64,000 nt of DNA from Thermolongibacillus altinsuensis (GTDB lineage: Bacteria > Bacillota > Bacilli > Bacillales > Anoxybacillaceae): the NCBI RefSeq assembly GCF_004341205.1, contig NZ_SLUL01000003.1, forward strand, positions 62,001 to 126,000, read 5' to 3'. Positions 10,619 through 19,584 of this stretch are shown one piece after another; position 1 is the first letter of the stretch, and each line of letters begins with the position of its first letter. The notes under the pieces were generated by a model, which saw only the letters and a program-made list of their open reading frames with translations, had not been told where the DNA came from and searched no databases. The translations under genes and the position numbers were made by a program.

Positions 10619-11017
10619 ATGCGTGTGCGCAACATCGTTTTATTTCTTTTTATTATCATTCCTGCGTTAGAAATTGCTCTTCTCGTTTTATCAGGAAATG
10701 TATTGGGAATATGGCCAACGTTTACACTGATTGTGGCGACAGGAGTCATCGGTGCCGCTCTTGCCAAACGACAAGGCTGGCGCACGCTTGAACGTGCAAA
10801 ACGTGAATGGATGAGCGGGAAAATTCCAGGGGATGCACTATTGGATGGGGTTTGCATTTTGATCGGTGCCATTTTGTTGTTGACGCCCGGATTTATTACA
10901 GATACCGTTGGGTTCCTTCTTTTGTTTCCAGTGACGCGCAAGCGAATAAAACCAGTTTTGACTCGCTTTTTTAAATGGTTTTTTTATACACGAACGTGGG
11001 TGTATATTCGAAAATAA
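10619..11017 (+). CDS. fxsA: FxsA family membrane protein
   Basis: A 132-aa protein with about three hydrophobic segments: IVLFLFIIIPALEIALLVL near residues 4-22, WPTFTLIVATGVIGAALA, and LLDGVCILIGAILLLTPGFI. The PALE and TPGFITD motifs are hallmarks of FxsA, which in E. coli relieves F-plasmid exclusion of phage T7; the bacillar role is unknown. I chose the ATG at 10619 after GGGTGGAG; a GTG six bases later is also possible. It lies between the pyk terminator and a hairpin shared with the convergent ytvI, the same place as in B. subtilis (ytzA). Confidence 0.85.
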   Translation: MRVRNIVLFLFIIIPALEIALLVLSGNVLGIWPTFTLIVATGVIGAALAKRQGWRTLERAKREWMSGKIPGDALLDGVCILIGAILLLTPGFITDTVGFLLLFPVTRKRIKPVLTRFFKWFFYTRTWVYIRK

Positions 11018-11047
11018 AAGTCCTTGCATGAACGGCAAGGACTTTTA
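11015..11047. terminator. Bidirectional terminator shared by fxsA and ytvI
   Basis: A 13-bp perfect stem (11015-11027 with 11035-11047) and a 7-nt loop, flanked by A- and T-rich runs. The stem begins with the TAA of fxsA and ends with the reverse complement of the TAA of ytvI, so both stop codons form part of the hairpin. Confidence 0.9.
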
Positions 11048-12160
11048 TGCTTTTTTTCCAACGATAAAATTCCAAACATCGTGGAAGACATTGGCGCTAT
11101 GCAGAGTGCGAATGATCACAAGCAAAACAGGTCCGACAATTAAACCGAGAAAGCCTATTAGCTTAAAACCAACAAATAGAGCAATTAATGTCGCCAGCGG
11201 ATCAAGCCCAATATTTGAAGATAAAAGTTTCGGTTCCATAATTTGTCTTTGGACGAGAACGACTAAATAAAGAACGCCAAGGCCAATTGCGAGATGAACA
11301 TTGCCGCTCATCGCTGCGTAAATAATCCATGGAACAAATACTGCTCCTGTTCCTAAATACGGCAAAATATCAACAATTCCAATAATTAAAGCAATGGTAA
11401 TGGCGTATTCGACACGAAGAACGAGCAAACCGACTAAAACGATTAACGTCGTAATGGAAATAAGGGTTACTTGTGCTTTTACAAAGCCGAACAGCGCCTT
11501 TTTCAAATCGGCAAATATCGTTTTTCCACTCATTTGTACTTTTTTTGGTAATATCTTTTGAAACATGGCTTGCAATCGATACCAATCTTTGCTAATGAAA
11601 AAAGTAGCAAGCAATGAAAAAATAAAAACGGTTGCGAAATTTGGTAACCAACCAAGTAAAACAGGAATATTTTGTAAAATATCTTCGATAAATCGCCCGA
11701 CTGTTGTTGCTACTTTTGTTCCGACGGATTGGATATTCGTCATAATGGTATCTTGCTGTGTTGTATCTAAACTTTTGAAAATGGTCGCCAATTGATTATA
11801 AAGCGGAATTAATTGGCTAGCAACAAACTGTTCAATGTAACTGACTAATTTTTGTAAATGATCTGGAATAACAGTCGCTAAATATTGCGTTCCGGAAACG
11901 ATTTCTGCAACAAGCAATGTAACAAGTCCGGCAACGATTGCAAGAAGAAGAATTAAAACAAAAATAACCGCTAATGAACGCGGCATTCTTGCTTTTCGTT
12001 CAAAAAAATCGACGAGCGGATTCATGAAAAAAGCGATCGCAAACGCAATTAGAAACGGATACGTCAACGTTGAAATGTAGTAAAGACTAATAAAGCCGAA
12101 AATGGCAATAGCAACCACCAAGATGAAACGAAGAGAACTATACAGATAATGTTTCGACAA
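11045..12160 (-). CDS. ytvI: Sporulation integral membrane protein YtvI (AI-2E transporter family)
   Basis: A 371-aa polytopic membrane protein of the AI-2E/UPF0118 family. The TTG start at 12160 on the minus strand follows GGAGGTG closely. There are two N-terminal transmembrane helices (FILVVAIAIFGFISLYYI and TLTYPFLIAFAIAFFMNPLVDFF), then an amphipathic soluble part (residues 90-190). A C-terminal bundle contains IALIIGIVDILPYLGTGAVFVPW and GLDPLATLIALFVGFKLIGFLGLIVGPVL, the family signature. In B. subtilis YtvI is known as a sporulation protein; the transported substrate is unknown. It is convergent with fxsA and divergent from ytwI. Confidence 0.88.
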   Translation of the reverse strand: MSKHYLYSSLRFILVVAIAIFGFISLYYISTLTYPFLIAFAIAFFMNPLVDFFERKARMPRSLAVIFVLILLLAIVAGLVTLLVAEIVSGTQYLATVIPDHLQKLVSYIEQFVASQLIPLYNQLATIFKSLDTTQQDTIMTNIQSVGTKVATTVGRFIEDILQNIPVLLGWLPNFATVFIFSLLATFFISKDWYRLQAMFQKILPKKVQMSGKTIFADLKKALFGFVKAQVTLISITTLIVLVGLLVLRVEYAITIALIIGIVDILPYLGTGAVFVPWIIYAAMSGNVHLAIGLGVLYLVVLVQRQIMEPKLLSSNIGLDPLATLIALFVGFKLIGFLGLIVGPVLLVIIRTLHSANVFHDVWNFIVGKKA

Positions 12161-12261
12161 TTTTTCACCTCCAAATCGTTCATGCTATCATTAATTATAC
12201 TACACATTTTGATACGAATGGAAATAAGGAAAAGTTTCGAAAATAGCGAGGAGGATTTTTC

Positions 12262-12714
12262 ATGCAGCCTATTTTATTTTTACTTATTTTGCTGATGATC
12301 GGGATGATTGCTAAAAATCAATCATTGATCATTGCGGTAATTGTTCTTTTAGCTATTAAGCTAATTGGTTTGGATACAAAACTTTTTCCGTACTTGCAGT
12401 CAAAAGGAATTCATTTGGGAGTGACGATCATTACGATTGCTGTGTTAGTGCCAATCGCTTCTGGAGAGATTGGCTTTAAAGAGCTTTCTCACGCAACTAA
12501 ATCGGCATACGCATGGATTGCTCTTTTATCTGGAGTGGCCGTTGCGCTGTTAGCGAAAGGCGGGGTGACACTGCTCGCGAAAGACCCGCATATAACAACT
12601 GCTTTAGTGTTTGGAACCATTCTCGCTGTATCTTTATTCAACGGTGTGGCTGTCGGTCCGTTGATCGGCGCTGGCATCGCCTATATCGTCATGAAAGTCA
12701 TTGATTTTTTCTAA
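12262..12714 (+). CDS. ytwI: DUF441 family membrane protein YtwI
   Basis: A 150-aa hydrophobic protein with about four transmembrane segments (ILFLLILLMIGMIAKNQSLIIAVIVLLAIKLIG, then GVTIITIAVLVPIASGEI, AWIALLSGVAVALLA, and TALVFGTILAVSLFNGVAVGPLIGAGIAYIVM). The segment IAKNQSL followed by AIKLIGLD matches DUF441 proteins such as YtwI and YeaL. The ATG at 12262 follows GAGGAGG. Function is unknown throughout the family. It is divergent from ytvI and precedes the citZ promoter region, as in B. subtilis. Confidence 0.85.
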   Translation: MQPILFLLILLMIGMIAKNQSLIIAVIVLLAIKLIGLDTKLFPYLQSKGIHLGVTIITIAVLVPIASGEIGFKELSHATKSAYAWIALLSGVAVALLAKGGVTLLAKDPHITTALVFGTILAVSLFNGVAVGPLIGAGIAYIVMKVIDFF

Positions 12715-12762
12715 ATCATCATTTTTTTATTATAATATTTTTGCAATTATAATTTCTTTTAG

Positions 12763-12791
12763 TTCACAAAAGTCTGATAATTGTTTATAAT
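12763..12791 (+). promoter_or_regulatory. Sigma-A promoter of citZ
   Basis: TTCACA (12763-12768), exactly 17 bp, then consensus TATAAT (12786-12791). The predicted leader is about 200 nt long and contains two short inverted repeats (12843-12869 and 12924-12936). Confidence 0.7.
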
Positions 12792-12886
12792 AGAGACGGG
12801 AACATGTTAGAAAAAGTTTGTTTGATTGGCAAGCATATTCTTCTCATCGCTTTTTCATCAAACGATGAGTTGAATATATTACAAAA

Positions 12887-12900
12887 TGTAAGCATTTTCT
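12887..12900. promoter_or_regulatory. Possible cre site (CcpA) in the citZ leader
   Basis: TGTAAGCATTTTCT fits the cre consensus TGNAANCGNWNNCW except for CA instead of the central CG. It lies about 90 bp downstream of the predicted start. CcpA repression of citZ through a downstream cre is known in B. subtilis. Confidence 0.45.
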
Positions 12901-12995
12901 TTTGTATTTTTATTCAATCGTTTTGAGCAATCGCTCAGCGACTCGTCAACCAAAATGGGCAAAGGGGAATTTTAAGAAAAAGGAGAGATGAAAGA

Positions 12996-14114
12996 ATGAC
13001 AGTTACTCGCGGTCTCGAAGGGGTAGTGGCAACAACATCAACCATCAGTTCCATCATTGATGATACGCTCACATATGTAGGGTATAACATCGATGATCTA
13101 GCAGAGCATGCAACGTTTGAGGAAGTGATTTATCTTCTTTGGCATCGCAAACTTCCGAATAAAGAGGAGCTCGCAACGCTGACACGGCAGCTTGCGGAAA
13201 ATGCTTCTGTACCGAAAGAAGTGCTCGATCATTTTAAAATGTATCCAATCGAGAAGGTCCATCCAATGGCAGCGCTCCGCACAGCGATTTCGCTGCTTGG
13301 ATTGTATGACGAAGAAGCAGAAGTGATGAATGCAGAGGCGAATTATCGCAAAGCGATTCGCTTACAAGCGAAAGTTTCAACGATTGTCGCAGCGTTTTCA
13401 CGCATTCGCAAAGGATTAGAACCTGTTGAACCTCGCCAAGATTTAAGTTTTGCGGCTAATTTCTTGTACATGTTAACGGGACAAGAACCGAACGATATCG
13501 CGGTGGAAGCATTTAATAAAGCGCTTGTGCTTCATGCTGATCATGAATTGAACGCTTCCACGTTTACAGCGCGCGTTTGTGTCGCAACTTTATCTGACGT
13601 ATATTCCGGCATTACTGCAGCCATTGGCGCATTGAAAGGACCGCTTCACGGAGGGGCAAACGAAGCGGTAATGAAAATGCTTACTGAAATCGGTTCTGTA
13701 GAAAACGTAGAGCCTTATATTCAAAATAAATTGAAGAATAAAGAAAAAATTATGGGATTCGGTCATCGCGTTTACCGTAACGGTGATCCACGTGCGAAAC
13801 ATTTGAAAAAAATGTCTGAAAAACTAACGAAATTAACAGGCGAACCTCATTGGTACGAAATGTCTGTAAAAATTGAAGAAATTGTTACGTCAGCGAAGTC
13901 GTTGCCGCCAAACGTCGACTTCTATTCAGCTTCTGTTTACCATAGCTTAGGAATTGATCATGATTTGTTTACGCCAATTTTTGCAATTAGCCGCATGTCA
14001 GGATGGTTGGCTCACATTTTAGAACAATACGAAAATAACCGTCTCATTCGTCCGCGTGCCGAGTATACAGGACCAACGAGACAAACGTATGTGCCAATCG
14101 AGCAAAGAGGGTAA
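12996..14114 (+). CDS. citZ: Citrate synthase
   Basis: Condenses oxaloacetate and acetyl-CoA to citrate at the entry of the TCA cycle; 372 aa, the short Gram-positive form. The ATG at 12996 follows AAGGAGAG. Catalytic motifs: LHADHELNASTFTARV, LKGPLHGGANEAV with the acetyl-CoA histidine, GFGHRVYRNGDPRA with the oxaloacetate histidine, and the catalytic aspartate near VDFYSASVYHSLGI. It heads the citZ-icd-mdh group. A hairpin after it, before icd, probably reduces read-through, so icd may partly depend on its own promoter. Confidence 0.96.
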   Translation: MTVTRGLEGVVATTSTISSIIDDTLTYVGYNIDDLAEHATFEEVIYLLWHRKLPNKEELATLTRQLAENASVPKEVLDHFKMYPIEKVHPMAALRTAISLLGLYDEEAEVMNAEANYRKAIRLQAKVSTIVAAFSRIRKGLEPVEPRQDLSFAANFLYMLTGQEPNDIAVEAFNKALVLHADHELNASTFTARVCVATLSDVYSGITAAIGALKGPLHGGANEAVMKMLTEIGSVENVEPYIQNKLKNKEKIMGFGHRVYRNGDPRAKHLKKMSEKLTKLTGEPHWYEMSVKIEEIVTSAKSLPPNVDFYSASVYHSLGIDHDLFTPIFAISRMSGWLAHILEQYENNRLIRPRAEYTGPTRQTYVPIEQRG

Positions 14115-14126
14115 TGATCGCTAACA

Positions 14127-14160
14127 AGAGGTGAGAGAGCACACCTTTCTCACCTTTTTA
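14127..14160 (+). terminator. Terminator or attenuating hairpin between citZ and icd
   Basis: AGGTGAGA (14129-14136) pairs with TCTCACCT (14148-14155) around an 11-nt loop, followed by five T residues. As icd starts 29 bp further on, read-through is probably partial. Confidence 0.75.
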
Positions 14161-14188
14161 TCAATAAAATAATTTGGAGGTTGTTATC

Positions 14189-15463
14189 GTGATTCAAGGA
14201 GAAAAAATTACGGTTACAAATGGGGTATTAAACGTTCCAAACTATCCAATTATTCCTTTTATTGAAGGGGATGGGACAGGCCCGGATATTTGGGCGGCGG
14301 CTTCTCGCGTGTTGGAAGCAGCTGTTGAAAAAGCGTATAAAGGAGAGCGTAAAATCGTTTGGAAGGAAGTCCTTGCAGGTGAAAAGGCATTCAAACTAAC
14401 AGGGGAATGGCTTCCGCAAGAAACGCTTGATACGATCCGTGAATACATAATTGCGATTAAAGGTCCGTTAACTACTCCAGTTGGCGGCGGAATTCGTTCA
14501 TTGAACGTTGCTCTTCGGCAAGAATTAGATTTATATGTATGCTTGCGTCCTGTTCGCTACTTTAAAGGCGTTCCTTCTCCGGTTAAGCGGCCAGAGGATA
14601 CAGATATGGTCATTTTCCGTGAAAATACGGAAGATATTTATGCGGGAATTGAGTATGCGAAAGGAACAGAAGAAGCTAAAAAGCTGATCAACTTCTTGCA
14701 AAATGAAATGGGCGTGCGCAAAATTCGCTTCCCTGAGACATCGGGAATCGGAATTAAGCCGATTTCAGAAGAGGGAACAAAACGACTTGTTCGCGCAGCG
14801 ATTAAATACGCGATTGAACATGGCCGCAAGTCAGTGACGCTTGTTCATAAAGGAAACATCATGAAATTTACAGAAGGTGCGTTCAAAAACTGGGGCTATG
14901 AAGTAGCAGAACAAGAATTTGGCGATAAAGTGTTCACATGGGCAGAATATGATCGCATTGTTGAAACGCAAGGAAAAGAAGCGGCAAATAAAGCGCAAGC
15001 GGAAGCAGAAGCAGCTGGAAAAATCATCATTAAAGATGTCATTGCCGATATTTTCTTGCAACAAATTTTAACACGTCCGCGCGAGTTCGATGTTGTTGCA
15101 ACGATGAACTTAAACGGTGACTATATTTCTGACGCATTAGCGGCTCAAGTGGGCGGTATCGGCATTGCGCCAGGAGCCAACATTAACTACGAAACAGGGC
15201 ATGCCATTTTTGAAGCAACACACGGAACAGCGCCGAAATATGCCGGCTTAGATAAAGTAAATCCTTCTTCTGTTATTTTATCTGGTGTGTTAATGCTTGA
15301 GCATCTTGGATGGAATGAAGCAGCGAAGCTCATTATTGAAGCGATGGAAAAAACAATCGCTGCAAAAATTGTGACGTACGATTTTGCTCGTCTCATGGAA
15401 GGTGCAACAGAAGTGAAATGTTCTGAATTTGCTGACGCGCTCATTCGCAATATGGGAGAATAA
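14189..15463 (+). CDS. icd: Isocitrate dehydrogenase (NADP-type)
   Basis: Oxidises isocitrate to 2-oxoglutarate, 424 aa; very close to B. subtilis Icd (CitC). The GTG at 14189 follows TTGGAGG by 8 bp and gives [17 protein letters not shown], aligning with B. subtilis MAQGEKITVSNGVLNVP. An in-frame upstream start at 14174 overlaps the ribosome site. [13 protein letters not shown] holds the substrate serine (about 104) that is phosphorylated in enterics. [20 protein letters not shown] carries the NADP-site residues, and [17 protein letters not shown] the metal aspartates. It is followed after 24 bp by mdh. Confidence 0.96.
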   Translation: MIQGEKITVTNGVLNVPNYPIIPFIEGDGTGPDIWAAASRVLEAAVEKAYKGERKIVWKEVLAGEKAFKLTGEWLPQETLDTIREYIIAIKGPLTTPVGGGIRSLNVALRQELDLYVCLRPVRYFKGVPSPVKRPEDTDMVIFRENTEDIYAGIEYAKGTEEAKKLINFLQNEMGVRKIRFPETSGIGIKPISEEGTKRLVRAAIKYAIEHGRKSVTLVHKGNIMKFTEGAFKNWGYEVAEQEFGDKVFTWAEYDRIVETQGKEAANKAQAEAEAAGKIIIKDVIADIFLQQILTRPREFDVVATMNLNGDYISDALAAQVGGIGIAPGANINYETGHAIFEATHGTAPKYAGLDKVNPSSVILSGVLMLEHLGWNEAAKLIIEAMEKTIAAKIVTYDFARLMEGATEVKCSEFADALIRNMGE

Positions 15464-15487
15464 AAACAAAAAAAGGGGATGGATCAA

Positions 15488-16426
15488 ATGAAAATGAAGC
15501 GAAAAAAGATTTCGGTCATTGGTGCAGGATTTACTGGAGCGACAACGGCGTTCATTTTAGCCCAAAAAGAGTTAGGCGACATCGTTCTTGTTGATATTCC
15601 GCAATTGGAAAATCCAACAAAAGGAAAAGCGCTTGATATGCTCGAATCAAGTCCTGTATTAGGATTTGATGCAAACATTATCGGCACATCTGATTATGCG
15701 GATACAGCTGATTCGGATATTGTCGTCATTACGGCAGGAATTGCGCGTAAACCGGGAATGAGCCGCGATGATTTAGTGACAACGAACCAAAAAATTATGA
15801 AAGCTGTTACAAAGGAAGTTGTTAAATATTCACCAAATTGTTATATTATCGTTCTTACAAACCCAGTGGATGCCATGACGTACACGGTCTATAAAGAGTC
15901 TGGTTTTCCGAAAAACCGCGTCATCGGTCAATCTGGAGTGTTAGATACAGCCCGCTTCCGTACGTTCGTTGCTCAAGAGCTAAATATTTCTGTGAAGGAC
16001 GTTACCGGCTTCGTTTTAGGTGGACATGGCGATGATATGGTTCCGCTCGTTCGCTATTCATATGCAGGCGGCATTCCGCTTGAAAAACTATTGCCGAAAG
16101 AGCGTCTTGATGCAATTGTGGAGCGTACGCGTAAAGGCGGCGGTGAAATCGTGAACTTATTAGGAAACGGTAGTGCATACTATGCTCCTGCAGCATCGCT
16201 TGTCGAGATGGTTGAAGCGATCATTAAAGATCAACGTCGCATTCTTCCAGCGATCGCTTATCTTGAAGGAGAATATGGATACGAAGGCATTTATTTAGGT
16301 GTGCCAACGATTTTAGGCGGAAATGGCATCGAACAAGTCATCGAATTGGAATTGACAGATGAAGAAAAAGCCGCCCTTGCTAAATCCGTAGAATCGGTTA
16401 AAAACGTAATGAAAGTATTAGAATAA
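15488..16426 (+). CDS. mdh: Malate dehydrogenase
   Basis: NAD-dependent malate dehydrogenase, LDH-like type of bacilli, 312 aa, identical in length to B. subtilis Mdh. I placed the start at ATG 15488, 9 bp after AGGGG; the in-frame ATG at 15479 sits within the ribosome binding site. Motifs: [17 protein letters not shown] for the dinucleotide fold, [14 protein letters not shown] as mobile loop with the malate-specific arginine, [10 protein letters not shown], and [13 protein letters not shown] with the catalytic histidine. It ends the citZ-icd-mdh unit; a very strong terminator follows. Confidence 0.97.
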   Translation: MKMKRKKISVIGAGFTGATTAFILAQKELGDIVLVDIPQLENPTKGKALDMLESSPVLGFDANIIGTSDYADTADSDIVVITAGIARKPGMSRDDLVTTNQKIMKAVTKEVVKYSPNCYIIVLTNPVDAMTYTVYKESGFPKNRVIGQSGVLDTARFRTFVAQELNISVKDVTGFVLGGHGDDMVPLVRYSYAGGIPLEKLLPKERLDAIVERTRKGGGEIVNLLGNGSAYYAPAASLVEMVEAIIKDQRRILPAIAYLEGEYGYEGIYLGVPTILGGNGIEQVIELELTDEEKAALAKSVESVKNVMKVLE

Positions 16427-16436
16427 TCGTCAGAAG

Positions 16437-16466
16437 CAAAAATTCGGGGACTCCCCGAATTTTTGT
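16437..16466 (+). terminator. Terminator after mdh
   Basis: A 13-bp perfect stem (16437-16449 with 16453-16465) with a 3-nt ACT loop; the 3' arm ends in five T residues. Confidence 0.9.
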
Positions 16467-16500
16467 CTATCCTCGCACGGTCAAACAAAGGGGGAGTTGG

Positions 16501-16968
16501 ATGTTTTTAGGTAAAAAAAGGAAAATCGGGAGGCACGTATCAGAAATCAGCGTCGGTGAAAAATTAACGTTGACAGAAGCGATTGAAGATAAAGATTTGT
16601 TGTTGTATTTAGGATTGACGAATGATGCGAATCCGTTATACATTCAGCACGATTATGCATCGCAAACACCATTAAAAAAACCGATTGTTCCGGCGATTAT
16701 GTTAAATGGGATTATCACTTCAGCGATATCAAAATATTTACCGGGTCCGGGAAGTCATATTGCTGAACAATCGCTGCAATTTATCCAACCTGTTTATCAT
16801 TATGAGCATGTGGAATTTTTGTTTGAAGTGACGGAAGTCGATCAAGAGAATAATCAAATTGAGATGGCGGTTTCTGCTTTTCGCGATCGGGACAAAGTGC
16901 TTCAAGGAACGTTGCGCGTCGTTCCGCCATATCCGTTTGCAAATGAAAAAGCATTAGATAATTTTTAG
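16501..16968 (+). CDS. MaoC-like hot-dog-fold protein
   Basis: A 155-aa single-domain protein similar to MaoC/(R)-enoyl-CoA hydratase-like proteins. The hydratase-2 signature region is visible as TNDANPLYIQHDYA, followed by P.VPAIMLNGIITSAISKYLPGPG and an LQFIQPVYHYEHVEF segment. In active hydratases the motif is D-x4-H; here the Asp is present but the catalytic His position holds Tyr (DANPLY). It may therefore bind acyl groups without hydratase activity, or use another residue. It sits alone between the mdh and phoP terminators, with a GGGGGAG ribosome site. It could relate to fatty acid metabolism; the true substrate is unknown. Confidence 0.75.
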   Translation: MFLGKKRKIGRHVSEISVGEKLTLTEAIEDKDLLLYLGLTNDANPLYIQHDYASQTPLKKPIVPAIMLNGIITSAISKYLPGPGSHIAEQSLQFIQPVYHYEHVEFLFEVTEVDQENNQIEMAVSAFRDRDKVLQGTLRVVPPYPFANEKALDNF

Positions 16969-17000
16969 AAGGGGATGAGCGCATCCCTTTTTTCTTTTTT
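16969..17000 (+). terminator. Terminator after the MaoC-like gene
   Basis: GGGATG (16972-16977), loop AGCG, CATCCC (16982-16987), extended by A-T pairs and followed by a T-rich tract. Confidence 0.85.
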
Positions 17001-17002
17001 TG

Positions 17003-17011
17003 TGCTATGAT
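17003..17011 (+). promoter_or_regulatory. Extended -10 promoter of phoPR
   Basis: TGCTATGAT fits the extended -10 pattern TGnTATNNT, about 36 bp before the phoP start. No good -35 is present, which is common for extended -10 promoters. Confidence 0.5.
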
Positions 17012-17047
17012 AGTGACAGAATATTTTATGAGATGGTGGGGGCTCGT

Positions 17048-17764
17048 ATGGGAAAAAACGTGTTAGTTGTGGATGATGAACAGTCCATTGTGACATTGTT
17101 GGAGTACAATTTGAAGCAGGCTGGTTTCACCGTCATGACTGCGAATGATGGAGAAGAAGGGTTCTATATGGCGGTTCATCATCAGCCAGATTTAATCATT
17201 CTTGATTTAATGTTGCCGAAGTTGGACGGAATCGAAGTTTGTAAACAATTGCGGCAACAAAAAATTACGACCCCGATTTTAATGCTTACGGCGAAAGATG
17301 ATGAATTTGATAAAGTGCTTGGTTTGGAGCTTGGCGCAGATGATTATATGACCAAACCGTTTAGTCCGCGTGAAGTTGTAGCAAGAGTCAAAGCGATTTT
17401 GCGTCGTACGAAAATGTACGAAAAAGAAGGAAAGGAAGAAAACGAAACAGATTCACTTGTGGTTGGTCAATTAAAAATATTTCCTGACCGTTATGAAGCT
17501 TATTTTCTTGATGAACGGCTCGAATTAACTCCGAAAGAATTTGAACTTCTTGCTTATTTAGCAAAGTATAAAGGAAGGGTGTTAACGCGCGACCAGTTGT
17601 TGAGCGCAGTATGGAATTACGATTTTGTTGGGGATACTCGCATCGTAGATGTTCACATTAGCCATTTGCGTGAGAAAATTGAAAAAGATACGAAAAAGCC
17701 GGTTTATATTAAAACGATCCGCGGGTTAGGTTATAAGCTTGAGGAGCCAAAAGGCGATGAATAA
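17048..17764 (+). CDS. phoP: Phosphate response regulator PhoP
   Basis: OmpR/PhoB-type response regulator, 238 aa, partner of PhoR in the phosphate-starvation response. The ATG at 17048 follows GGTGGGGG and gives MGKNVLVVDDEQSIVTLL. The receiver domain (1-120) contains the phospho-acceptor Asp53 in IILDLMLPKLDG and the conserved Lys in ADDYMTKPF. The C-terminal winged helix (about 135-235) has LTPKEFELLAYLAKYKGRV and GDTRIVDVHISHLREKIE. The last 8 bp overlap phoR, so the pair is translationally coupled. Tandem PhoP-box-like repeats lie just after phoR, suggesting a local target of this regulator. Confidence 0.96.
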   Translation: MGKNVLVVDDEQSIVTLLEYNLKQAGFTVMTANDGEEGFYMAVHHQPDLIILDLMLPKLDGIEVCKQLRQQKITTPILMLTAKDDEFDKVLGLELGADDYMTKPFSPREVVARVKAILRRTKMYEKEGKEENETDSLVVGQLKIFPDRYEAYFLDERLELTPKEFELLAYLAKYKGRVLTRDQLLSAVWNYDFVGDTRIVDVHISHLREKIEKDTKKPVYIKTIRGLGYKLEEPKGDE

Positions 17765-19520
17765 ATTTCGCTCACGCCTTCTTTTTGGGCTTGTTTCTAT
17801 TATTGTTTCTGTGCTTATTGGACTCGGGCTATTGCTAGGGCAGTTATTTAAAAATTTTTATATGGATACCTTTAATGAACGTGTTGAAAAAGAGGCCAAG
17901 CTTCTTGCCTTGTATATGGAGAGTCAATCTTTAGAAAACGAAGCGTTTCAACAGCAACTTGACACGATTAGCGATACGCTATCAGCTCGCGTGATCATTT
18001 TGAATGATGAAGGAACGATCTTGTTTGACACACGGAAGCATGTTTCGATTGATGATGACGATCATGAAAAAATGTTAAAAGCGCTATTGAAAAAAGAGGA
18101 TGATCGTTCATTCATGGTCGAAGAAGAGCATGAGGTGTATTATTATTCCGTTCCTTTTTTTCAAGAAGGAAAAAAAGCAGGAAGAATTGTGTTAAGTTTG
18201 CCGGTATATTCGATTCAAAAAGTACATGAGCAAATTTGGATGTTATTAATTAGCAGTTTAGGAACTGCATTTATGATCATTCTTTTTCTAGGCATTAAAA
18301 TCACGAATCAATATACAAAGCCGATTGAAGAAGCGACGAAAGTAGCGATGGAATTAGCGAAAGGAAATTATAAGGCACGGACGTATGAACATCATTTAGA
18401 TGAAACAGGGATGCTTAGTCAATCGTTGAATGTATTAGCGAAAAACTTGCAAGATATGGTTAGAACCCAAGAGATGCAGCAAGATCGTTTGCGAACGTTA
18501 ATTGAAAACATGGGAAGCGGGCTTATTTTGATTGATCAGCGCGGGTACATTAACCTTGTCAATCGAGCGTATAAAGAGATTTTCCATATCAATCCATCCG
18601 ATTATTTAAATCGATTATATTATGAAGCGTTTGAACATAAAGAAATCATTGATCTTGTTGAAGAAATTTTTATGACGGAAGTAAAAGTAAGAAAGCAAAT
18701 GCTTCTTCCGATCGATATTGAACGAAAGCATTTTGAGGTGTACGGTGCGCCGATCATTGGCACCAATCATGAGTGGAAGGGGATTATCCTCGTTTTTCAT
18801 GATATTACCGAATTGAAAAAATTAGAGCAAATGCGCAAAGACTTTGTCGCGAATGTTTCGCATGAATTGAAAACGCCGATCACATCGATTAAAGGCTTTG
18901 CAGAAACATTGCTAGATGGTGCAATGAAAGATGAACAAGCACTTGAATATTTTCTTTCCATTATTTTGAAAGAAAGTGAACGGCTGCAAAATTTAATTCA
19001 AGATTTGCTCGACCTATCCAAAATTGAGCAACAAGGATTTAAATTAAATATTTCGGTTGTTAATTTGACGGAAGTGTTGCAAGAAGTAATCGTCATGCTC
19101 GAAGCGAAGGCGAACGATAAAGAAATTAAGCTTGAGTTAGAGGCAGAGCAAAAGTTGTTTTATATGTACGGAGATTTAAACCGCTTAAAACAAATTTTTA
19201 TTAATTTAATTAACAATGCCATTGCTTATACACCAAAAGGCGGAGAAGTAAAAGTAAAGGTTGAAAGCAGGGATGACGAGGTTCTTGTTCACGTTCAAGA
19301 TACAGGAATCGGAATTGACCAAAAAGAAATTCCGCGCATTTTTGAACGTTTTTATCGCGTCGATAAAGCGCGAAGTCGAAACTCTGGCGGAACAGGATTA
19401 GGTTTGGCGATTGTAAAACATTTAGTCGAAGCGCATCATGGGTATATTTCTGTAAAAAGTAAAGTAGGAAGCGGGACAACCTTTACGGTTCATTTCCAAA
19501 AAGATGCGTTTCAATCATAG
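17757..19520 (+). CDS. phoR: Phosphate sensor histidine kinase PhoR
   Basis: Membrane sensor kinase, 587 aa (579 in B. subtilis). The ATG at 17757 overlaps the phoP stop and follows GAGGAG. Order: transmembrane helix (about 9-30, LLFGLVSIIVSVLIGLGLLL), extracytoplasmic PAS-like region (30-160), second helix (WMLLISSLGTAFMIILFLGI), HAMP linker, cytoplasmic PAS (240-350), then the HisKA domain with His369 in FVANVSHELKTPITS. The HATPase domain has NLINNAIAYTPKGGE (N box) and DTGIGI and GGTGLGLAIVKH (G boxes). All catalytic boxes are intact. It phosphorylates PhoP under phosphate limitation. Confidence 0.96.
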   Translation: MNKFRSRLLFGLVSIIVSVLIGLGLLLGQLFKNFYMDTFNERVEKEAKLLALYMESQSLENEAFQQQLDTISDTLSARVIILNDEGTILFDTRKHVSIDDDDHEKMLKALLKKEDDRSFMVEEEHEVYYYSVPFFQEGKKAGRIVLSLPVYSIQKVHEQIWMLLISSLGTAFMIILFLGIKITNQYTKPIEEATKVAMELAKGNYKARTYEHHLDETGMLSQSLNVLAKNLQDMVRTQEMQQDRLRTLIENMGSGLILIDQRGYINLVNRAYKEIFHINPSDYLNRLYYEAFEHKEIIDLVEEIFMTEVKVRKQMLLPIDIERKHFEVYGAPIIGTNHEWKGIILVFHDITELKKLEQMRKDFVANVSHELKTPITSIKGFAETLLDGAMKDEQALEYFLSIILKESERLQNLIQDLLDLSKIEQQGFKLNISVVNLTEVLQEVIVMLEAKANDKEIKLELEAEQKLFYMYGDLNRLKQIFINLINNAIAYTPKGGEVKVKVESRDDEVLVHVQDTGIGIDQKEIPRIFERFYRVDKARSRNSGGTGLGLAIVKHLVEAHHGYISVKSKVGSGTTFTVHFQKDAFQS

Positions 19521-19521
19521 T

Positions 19522-19560
19522 TTTACAATACGTTTACAGACATTTTACTGTCTATTAATA
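19522..19560 (+). promoter_or_regulatory. Four tandem PhoP-box repeats
   Basis: TTTACA (19522), TTTACA (19533), TTTACT (19544) and TTAATA (19555) recur with an exact 11-bp period. The first three fit the PhoP repeat TT(A/T/C)A(C/T)A in five or six positions. A -10-like CATAAT (19573-19578) lies 12 bp downstream, placing the boxes at about -25 to -63, the usual position for PhoP activation in B. subtilis. Confidence 0.7.
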
Positions 19561-19584
19561 AAATTTTGGTAGCATAATGGTTGA

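Noticed and set aside
12721-12791. CcpC-type ATAA-N7-TTAT boxes upstream of citZ
   Set aside because: AT-rich dyads are present, but their spacings are 4 or 11, not 7, so CcpC sites are not supported.
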